Assembly: GCA_051880035.1 (NCBI GenBank)
Contig: JBJENE010000036.1
Location: 1 to 11,298 of the forward strand
Direction of reading: 5' to 3'
DNA length: 11,298 bases
From: Eshraghiella sp051880035
GTDB taxonomy: Bacteria > Bacillota > Clostridia > Lachnospirales > Lachnospiraceae
The notes under the pieces: generated by a model
The model's input: the letters and a program-made list of their open reading frames with translations, nothing else
The model's database searches: none
Told to the model about the DNA's origin: nothing
In this document: piece after piece, positions 6,784 to 11,298 of the stretch
Layout of the letters: each line of letters opens with the position of its first letter
How positions within the stretch are numbered: the first letter of the stretch is position 1
Program-made: the position numbers and the translations under genes

Positions 6784-8670
6784 ATGTACAAGGGTTATAA
6801 AGTGGTAGCACTTTTTATATCAAGAATAAGTGAATTCCGTATGTTTTCTTTTTTGGATTCTTTGTATAATTCATTGCAGGCAAAGGGATATAAGCTTTTT
6901 GTATTCCATACCTGTTCTGATTTATATTGGGGGACTCCGAATGAGTTAGCGGATACCAATGTTTATAAATTACTCAATAATGTAATCGATGCGGTTGTAA
7001 TATTTGACGAAGCCTTTCTTGACAAGAGCTTCGTGTCCAAAATTATATCCCGTTCCAACGAGTTACAAATCCCTGTAATATGCGTAAGTAATGAATATCC
7101 GGGCTGTGTCAATTACCTTTTCAAGTATGAAAAAGGCTTTGAGATGGTTGTCCGGCATGTAATTGAAGAACATAAGGTTACGAATACCCATCTGATTGCG
7201 GGTAACAGAGATAATGCTTTTTCCCAGAAGAGAATTGATATGTACAAGCAGGTACTCTCTGACAACAATCTTCCTTTTGATGAAAGCATGGTAAGCTATG
7301 GTGATTACTGGTGGAAACCTACCGAAGAGGCCGTTGAAGGACTTATTGAGTCCGGCAGACTTCCTAAAGCCATTATTTGTGTTAACGATTCCATGGCTGT
7401 TACTGCCTGCAGTGTTCTTCAACGACACGGTTACTCTATTCCGGAAGACATTATTGTTACCGGTTTTGACGGAACAAGGGAAGCTACGCTTTGCTCTCCT
7501 ACCATTACCACATGCCAGTACCGTGATGCTGATGTTACGCGCCAGATTAGTGACATAATAAGCGATATTTTTAATAATAAACCTCATCCGATGACACTTG
7601 AGGCTGAATTCTCCCTTCAGAAAGGTGGCTCATGCGGCTGCAATATGTCGGAAAAGTATTCTGCCACCGGCACTTTGCTAAAGCACTCTGAAGACTTATT
7701 TAACGGTTACCGTGAGAATGAACGAAGGCTTTATGAATTATCCGAGCGCATCATTACAAGTGATACAGGGGATGATTTTATTACCGTTCTTAACAGACTT
7801 AATCTGGAAGATTCCTGTATTCTTCTTAATAAGGACTGGATGGGAAACTATGTTAACCCGATTACATATAACCGGAGCACCCCTTTTGATGATGAGGTTT
7901 ATGCGGTTTACCGGAACATTGACGGTAAAACAGATACCGGATGTGATACGATTTCACCGGACGATTTTATTCCGAATCTGGATGATATTATCAAAAAGGA
8001 TACACCAATTCTTTTTAATGTTCTAAGTTATCTCGGCGTTCCTATAGGGTATATGTGTTTCTATGCTCCTATAGAACATGGATACTACTGCCGCATTGTA
8101 CAGCATGTATTTACATTGAACAGAACTTTCGGTAACTACAAGAGTATAAAATACCTTGAACAGGTTGCCAAACAGATGGAAGAAATGTCATCCCATGACT
8201 TTCTGACAGGACTTTATAACCGCCATGGATTTTACCATGTGCTTGAGACAATGTTTCCAATCACTGCATATGATACCAATACAGTTATACTGGTAGCCTC
8301 TGTTGATTCTGACGGGCTTAAATACATTAATGATAATTTTGGTCATGATGCCGGAGATTATTCTATCAGGACAATTTCTGATGCTATAAGAAGTATTCCT
8401 TATACTAAGAAGCTTTGCAGCCGTTTCGGCGGTGATGAATGGGTGGTTCTTGCCGTCCTTAATTCAGACGAGACTCCTGAAATGTTAATCAATGCCGTTA
8501 ATGAATATCTTGATAAAGTTAACAGAGAATCAGATAAGCCTTTCATTGTTTCCGCCAGTATAGGATATGCTGTTTCATCCATTGATAATTTTAATTTTGA
8601 CGAATTATACAAACTGGCAGACAGTAAAATGTACAAAAACAAACTCTCCAAGCCACACAACCGCAGATAA
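6784..8670 (+). CDS. Cytoplasmic LacI/GalR-type ligand-binding domain fused to a GGDEF diguanylate cyclase
   Basis: 628 residues. Residues 1-285 form a periplasmic-binding-protein-like fold of the LacI/GalR type: VVALFISR start, then DAVVIFDEAF, IPVICVSNE, AIICVNDSMAVTACSVLQRHGYSIPEDI (195-222) and VTGFDGTREA (225-234). There is no helix-turn-helix in front and no signal peptide or transmembrane helix, so it senses a ligand inside the cell. Residues 300-455 are a linker/GAF-like region, and 456-470 a short helical signalling segment. The cyclase domain (471-625) begins DFLTGLYNR and has metal/substrate residues D508 and D510 and the active motif GGDEW (549-553, a permitted variant of GGDEF), so synthesis of c-di-GMP from two GTP is expected. 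The inhibitory I-site RxxD is absent (YTKK at its position), so product inhibition is unlikely. Control of motility or adhesion by a sugar-like metabolite is the likely role (inference). Confidence 0.93.
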   Translation: MYKGYKVVALFISRISEFRMFSFLDSLYNSLQAKGYKLFVFHTCSDLYWGTPNELADTNVYKLLNNVIDAVVIFDEAFLDKSFVSKIISRSNELQIPVICVSNEYPGCVNYLFKYEKGFEMVVRHVIEEHKVTNTHLIAGNRDNAFSQKRIDMYKQVLSDNNLPFDESMVSYGDYWWKPTEEAVEGLIESGRLPKAIICVNDSMAVTACSVLQRHGYSIPEDIIVTGFDGTREATLCSPTITTCQYRDADVTRQISDIISDIFNNKPHPMTLEAEFSLQKGGSCGCNMSEKYSATGTLLKHSEDLFNGYRENERRLYELSERIITSDTGDDFITVLNRLNLEDSCILLNKDWMGNYVNPITYNRSTPFDDEVYAVYRNIDGKTDTGCDTISPDDFIPNLDDIIKKDTPILFNVLSYLGVPIGYMCFYAPIEHGYYCRIVQHVFTLNRTFGNYKSIKYLEQVAKQMEEMSSHDFLTGLYNRHGFYHVLETMFPITAYDTNTVILVASVDSDGLKYINDNFGHDAGDYSIRTISDAIRSIPYTKKLCSRFGGDEWVVLAVLNSDETPEMLINAVNEYLDKVNRESDKPFIVSASIGYAVSSIDNFNFDELYKLADSKMYKNKLSKPHNRR

Positions 8671-8696
8671 ATCATTATACGAATATACAAATTTAA

Positions 8697-8736
8697 ACCC
8701 GGGACTTCCATAATTTATATTACGAAAGTCCCGGGT
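8697..8736. terminator. Bidirectional terminator-like hairpin between convergent genes
   Basis: A perfect 11-bp inverted repeat ACCCGGGACTT/AAGTCCCGGGT (8697-8707 and 8726-8736) around an AT-rich 18-base loop, 26 bp after the stop of the GGDEF gene. The flanks are T-rich rather than pure T runs in both directions. It lies between convergent genes and can serve both; the gene-free stretch 8671-8791 holds nothing else that I see. Confidence 0.75.
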
Positions 8737-8791
8737 CTGTTATCTATTTTATCTTACTTATAGTTTGTTATGTATGTTATTAGATACTTTC

Positions 8792-9133
8792 CTATATTCT
8801 GTTGTTGTTATAATCATTATATTCTGTAAAAATACTATATAATTCCCGAGCAAGTTTATTACTGATATAGTATTCTTCACCATCTGACGATACCTTACCA
8901 AATATTTCCACAACAGAATCTATGTCTTCTGCATTTTCATCGCGATTACACCTGACCGCATCTCTCATCGTACCTTTGCCTTGAACGAAAACGATAGTTG
9001 TAATTTCTTCTGCCGGAAACTTCTCTATCAGGCAGTTATCAACAATATCATTTTCCGGTTTGGTTTTACTGCAGCCACAAGCTGTAGTAATGATTAATAA
9101 AACTGCTGTTGTAATTAGAAAAAATTTTTTCAA
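8792..9133 (-). CDS. Small lipoprotein, function unknown
   Basis: 113 residues from a TTG start at 9133. A longer ATG frame opens at 9175, but AGAGGA (9140-9145) sits 6 nt before the TTG, and the shorter product begins with a canonical signal peptide, KKFFLITTAVLLIITTAC, with a lipobox ending TTAC (Cys19), then GC. The mature part is only about 95 residues: an acidic beta-rich pattern with EEITTIVFVQGKGT and a second block, EDIDSVVEIFGKV, that is reminiscent of small secreted lipoproteins in which a strand pair is followed by a D/E-Ix-x-I helix. No family is assigned. The signal peptide is nearly identical in DNA to that of the next gene upstream. It is the last gene of a probable three-gene unit. 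Confidence 0.7.
   Translation of the reverse strand: MKKFFLITTAVLLIITTACGCSKTKPENDIVDNCLIEKFPAEEITTIVFVQGKGTMRDAVRCNRDENAEDIDSVVEIFGKVSSDGEEYYISNKLARELYSIFTEYNDYNNNRI
9075..9112. repeat. 38-bp direct repeat, copy 1 (signal-peptide coding)
   Basis: Identical over 38 bases to 9819-9856 and in the same orientation; it encodes residues TTAVLLIITTACG of the small lipoprotein. Similarity continues more weakly on both sides. Confidence 0.95.
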
Positions 9134-9139
9134 AATGAA

Positions 9140-9145
9140 TCCTCT
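9140..9145 (-). promoter_or_regulatory. Ribosome binding site deciding the TTG start at 9133
   Basis: The minus strand reads AGAGGA, 6 nt before TTG (9133-9131). The frame upstream of it would add a 14-residue extension with Asn, Arg and His that spoils the signal peptide, so the TTG start is preferred. Confidence 0.65.
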
Positions 9146-9199
9146 ATTATTTATAAAATTAATATGTACCAACATAACTATACTGACTGAGGGGATGCT

Positions 9200-9877
9200 T
9201 TATCTCGCCGCATCAAAAAATGAATATGTGTCATAGTATATGATACCGTTCTCTTTTTTATAATTCTTTACTTCGTCCTTTTTTTCTTCAACTTTTTCTT
9301 TTTGCTCATCTGTTAATTTATTATAGATTACATCCTGCGCAAGAGTTATTTCAAGAAACGCAATAACACCCTGATCAGTAATAAGCTCGCCCGGCATTTC
9401 CTGCTCTATATATGCATCACAAAGTGCATCTTCTATATCAGGTCTTTCAAGAATGTAAAAGAAAACATTGGTAAAATTGACAAATTCGCAATATGCTAAC
9501 TCCCACGAATCATAAAGTCCAAAATAACGAAGCTGCGTATTTGCAAGTAAGAAGTCGACAAGTTCTCTATTATCCAACTGGTCTGCCACACTTTCCGGCA
9601 TAATCATATTAATAGCATTATTTACACCAGCACCTCCTATAGGTATCTTATCATAATCCAATTTGCCATCCGTCAACCACTGATCCTCTTCAGTCCTCAA
9701 TGAATCGCTATATTCCACCATAAGATTCTCATAAGATCTTGTCTCTCCTTCTTCAAGTTCCCATATAGGCGGACGATTACTTTCCGTTTCCGTATTGGAT
9801 GACTGTCTCTTACTACAACCACAAGCTGTAGTAATGATTAATAAAACTGCTGTTGTGATTAATAAAAATTTTCTCAT
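9200..9877 (-). CDS. Lipoprotein with a domain resembling the N-terminal half of the neighbouring hydrolase
   Basis: 225 residues. Signal peptide MRKFLLITTAVLLIITTAC with lipobox cysteine at 19, then a Ser/Thr/Glu-rich linker to about 48. The mature region is acidic and helical. Residues 101-160 (LDNRELVDFLL..., RYFGLYDSWELAYCEF, RPDIEDALCDA) resemble residues 79-140 of the 403-residue protein encoded just upstream (MSNEELLELVF..., VFYLQDTEDDGFEEL, RDGYIDTFSRAF); a later helix (about 170-185) also matches its 173-190. A Lys/Glu-rich helix (190-208) precedes the C terminus. The gene has GGAGG before its ATG and lies 64 bp behind the hydrolase gene. Function unknown; a membrane-tethered inhibitor or partner of that enzyme is an idea from the shared domain (inference). 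Confidence 0.75.
   Translation of the reverse strand: MRKFLLITTAVLLIITTACGCSKRQSSNTETESNRPPIWELEEGETRSYENLMVEYSDSLRTEEDQWLTDGKLDYDKIPIGGAGVNNAINMIMPESVADQLDNRELVDFLLANTQLRYFGLYDSWELAYCEFVNFTNVFFYILERPDIEDALCDAYIEQEMPGELITDQGVIAFLEITLAQDVIYNKLTDEQKEKVEEKKDEVKNYKKENGIIYYDTYSFFDAAR
9819..9856. repeat. 38-bp direct repeat, copy 2 (signal-peptide coding)
   Basis: Identical to 9075-9112, 744 bp away, and encodes the same signal-peptide core in the 225-residue lipoprotein. Confidence 0.95.
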
Positions 9878-9941
9878 AACTATTCCTCCTCATTCTTATT
9901 TCATGATAGAATTATTTGAAATTTGTAATATTCTGTTAATC

Positions 9942-11153
9942 TTATTTGAAATTATAATAATATATACCACTCATATCATATGGACATATAGATAACGGAC
10001 ATTTTATTAATGGTCCCCCGTTTCCCCATTTGGACAATACATATGGTTCAGTAATTAAATTATTTATTTTATTTCTCCACTGATAAGAGACTGCTTTTAC
10101 TATAACAGAATGACTTGCACTATTTCCAATCCAATTCAATTTAGCGACTGATGATTTTCTGCATTTTCTGTCCTCAATTAATGGACTAACATCATTAAGA
10201 GAGTAATTATATGCATACTGCTGATATCCTGACAACTCAGAAAACCAAGCAAACGCGTGGCAATTATATGCAGTAGTTCCATTAGCCTGCACTTCCATAT
10301 ATCCATTTTGTAACATATATTCATATTCAGGAGCATCTAATAAGGCTGCCACCTGTGCATCGCTAATTGCAACGCCACCTGTATATTGTAAAACAATCTC
10401 ATTTCCACTTGGGGAACTTATTGTTATCTCAGAAGAAATAGATCTTAAAGTAGCTTTTGCAGCATTATTACCAACAACCTGAGTGCAGTAATCTGATTGT
10501 GATAAATCATCATACTTATCCGCTAATAACTCAGAAATGTCATAACATAGACTCATTGGATCAAGTTTTAATGCCTTACGCATAATATAATTACATAATT
10601 TAAATTTAAAAATAATCTGTGCATCCTCAAATATTCCATCTTCGTATTCGTCATTTGTTACTAATTCAGTTAAGGACTCTGTATAATTCTCTTTATCAAT
10701 AAGATTGTCATAATCTATTCTCGTTGATTCCGGAATATCTAAGAATAAAAATGCTCTGCTAAATGTATCAATATATCCATCTCTTTTTGTGAGAACTCTT
10801 AATGCATCACATTTATCCACAAGTTCTTCAAATCCATCATCTTCTGTATCCTGTAAATAGAATACATAATACAACGGGAAGCTGAATACAAGTTCCAATA
10901 ACTCTTCGTTAGACATATCTGTGAGTATTGATTCATCTATTCTACATTTTTGGCACATCTCAACATAAGGATTAATTTCTTCCGATAATGCATCATAATA
11001 ATCTTGATAATAGTTCTCTTGTGCTTCTTTCGCTACATCTCCTTTCAAAGTTTCTCCACTTGCATAAACATAAATAATATTGTCCATCTGTCCACATGCA
11101 AACGCTACTGCAACTGCGCATACTGCAAAAAATCTTAATATTACTTTTCTCAT
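9942..11153 (-). CDS. Secreted protein with a candidate papain-like (NlpC/P60-type) cysteine hydrolase domain
   Basis: 403 residues. The N terminus (MRKVILRFFAVCAVAVAFAC...) is an export signal; cleavage after YVYA (residue 31) by signal peptidase I fits better than the poor lipobox AFAC. Residues 40-215 are acidic and helical, with a CQKC pair (67-70) and the block MSNEELLELVF (80-90) also seen in the downstream lipoprotein. Residues 290-395 hold YNCHAFAWF (296-304, candidate nucleophile Cys298), SHSVIV (347-352, candidate His348) and SKWGNGGPL (374-382). This arrangement is seen in papain-fold secreted hydrolases that cut peptides or cell-wall amide bonds; I cannot name the exact family. 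The N-terminal half may act as a propeptide. AAAGGAGG (11158-11165) sets the start. It is probably the first gene of a unit with the two lipoproteins. The DNA is noticeably AT-rich. Confidence 0.75.
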   Translation of the reverse strand: MRKVILRFFAVCAVAVAFACGQMDNIIYVYASGETLKGDVAKEAQENYYQDYYDALSEEINPYVEMCQKCRIDESILTDMSNEELLELVFSFPLYYVFYLQDTEDDGFEELVDKCDALRVLTKRDGYIDTFSRAFLFLDIPESTRIDYDNLIDKENYTESLTELVTNDEYEDGIFEDAQIIFKFKLCNYIMRKALKLDPMSLCYDISELLADKYDDLSQSDYCTQVVGNNAAKATLRSISSEITISSPSGNEIVLQYTGGVAISDAQVAALLDAPEYEYMLQNGYMEVQANGTTAYNCHAFAWFSELSGYQQYAYNYSLNDVSPLIEDRKCRKSSVAKLNWIGNSASHSVIVKAVSYQWRNKINNLITEPYVLSKWGNGGPLIKCPLSICPYDMSGIYYYNFK

Positions 11154-11176
11154 TTTTCCTCCTTTGATTAATATGC

Positions 11177-11182
11177 ATTATA
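11177..11182 (-). promoter_or_regulatory. Possible -10 box for the hydrolase cluster
   Basis: A perfect TATAAT on the minus strand about 24 bp before the ATG at 11153. No matching -35 box is present at 16-18 bp (a GAGGAG run occupies that position), so an activator or another sigma factor would be needed, or it is chance in AT-rich DNA. A second minus-strand TATAAT lies further upstream in the structured segment. Confidence 0.25.
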
Positions 11183-11224
11183 CTCCTATCTTCGTTATCC
11201 TCCTCTCTTCGATAGATTGATTAC

Positions 11225-11298
11225 TTAATCTTATCTCCCCAATAAATGTCACGCGTCGAATTATAGTTCCCACCTACGGCAGCTTTACCGCAGATTAA
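11225..11298. other. Possible structured element reaching the right edge
   Basis: TTAATCT (11225-11231) is perfectly complementary to AGATTAA (11292-11298), closing 60 inner bases. On the minus strand an inner hairpin CTGCGG/CCGTAG (one G-U pair) with an 8-nt loop lies next to the closing helix. The segment is less AT-rich than the flanking DNA. It is not a tRNA: there is no T-arm or anticodon arm in place. It could be the 3' part of an RNA or a leader upstream of the hydrolase gene; I do not recognise it. The window edge prevents a decision. Confidence 0.25.

Noticed and set aside
7063..7587. 174-residue minus-strand frame inside the LacI-like/GGDEF gene
   Set aside because: It lies wholly antisense to a well-supported gene, and no domain or start signal is seen.
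10993..11178. 61-residue frame starting at 11178 with GGAG shortly upstream
   Set aside because: It overlaps the hydrolase start out of frame, has no sensible composition (Arg/Cys-rich shift of the same DNA) and runs through the hydrolase's own strong ribosome binding site.
11225..11298. Seven-base-pair closing stem of tRNA-like span (74 nt)
   Set aside because: No anticodon arm, no T-loop in position on either strand and no acceptor geometry, so a tRNA call is not supported.

Overview
The window looks like chromosomal DNA from a low-G+C Gram-positive anaerobe of the Clostridia, most likely a Lachnospiraceae member (Butyrivibrio/Roseburia-like). The reasons are the AT-rich base use, near-consensus Shine-Dalgarno sites (AAAGGAG, GGAGG) before almost every gene, lipoprotein and Gram-positive surface-anchor signals, an iron-sulfur-flavoprotein-type reductase, a LacI-like/GGDEF fusion, and the NifU-like plus GGGtGRT pair that is familiar from this group. 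There are ten genes. One is cut by the left edge. No rRNA, tRNA, CRISPR array, insertion sequence or phage gene was recognised.

Layout. Positions 1-449 (minus) hold the N-terminal third of an iron-dependent alcohol dehydrogenase. It is divergent from 560-1000 (plus), a MerR/AdhR-type regulator with the conserved Cys52. Between them is a textbook MerR promoter (19-bp spacer) with a perfect dyad, so the pair reads as an aldehyde/electrophile-responsive switch. Positions 1043-3859 (minus) encode a large secreted, surface-anchored protein (lamin-tail domain, choice-of-anchor I beta-propeller, FIVAR-like and X2-like domains). Its leader of about 200 nt can fold into a closed multi-helix structure that competes with a hairpin near the ribosome binding site.

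Positions 4180-5896 (minus) are a two-gene operon: a NifU/IscU-like scaffold followed by a GGGtGRT protein. It has its own promoter and a strong terminator. The pair is conserved but functionally uncharacterised. Positions 6020-6640 (minus) encode an iron-sulfur-flavoprotein-like NAD(P)H/FMN reductase. It is divergent from 6784-8670 (plus), a cytoplasmic LacI-type sugar-sensor domain fused to an active-looking diguanylate cyclase.

A bidirectional terminator at 8697-8736 separates this gene from a right-hand, AT-rich block of three minus-strand genes for exported proteins (11153 down to 8792): a secreted papain-like cysteine hydrolase candidate and two lipoproteins. The larger lipoprotein seems to share a domain with the N-terminal, propeptide-like half of the hydrolase. 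The two lipoproteins share a 38-bp identical stretch encoding their signal peptides. The last 145 bases are upstream region, with a possible structured element running into the right edge.

The strongest candidates for undescribed biology are the NifU-like/GGGtGRT module, the structured leader at 3885-4022, and the hydrolase/lipoprotein cluster, where an enzyme-inhibitor relationship is a testable idea.
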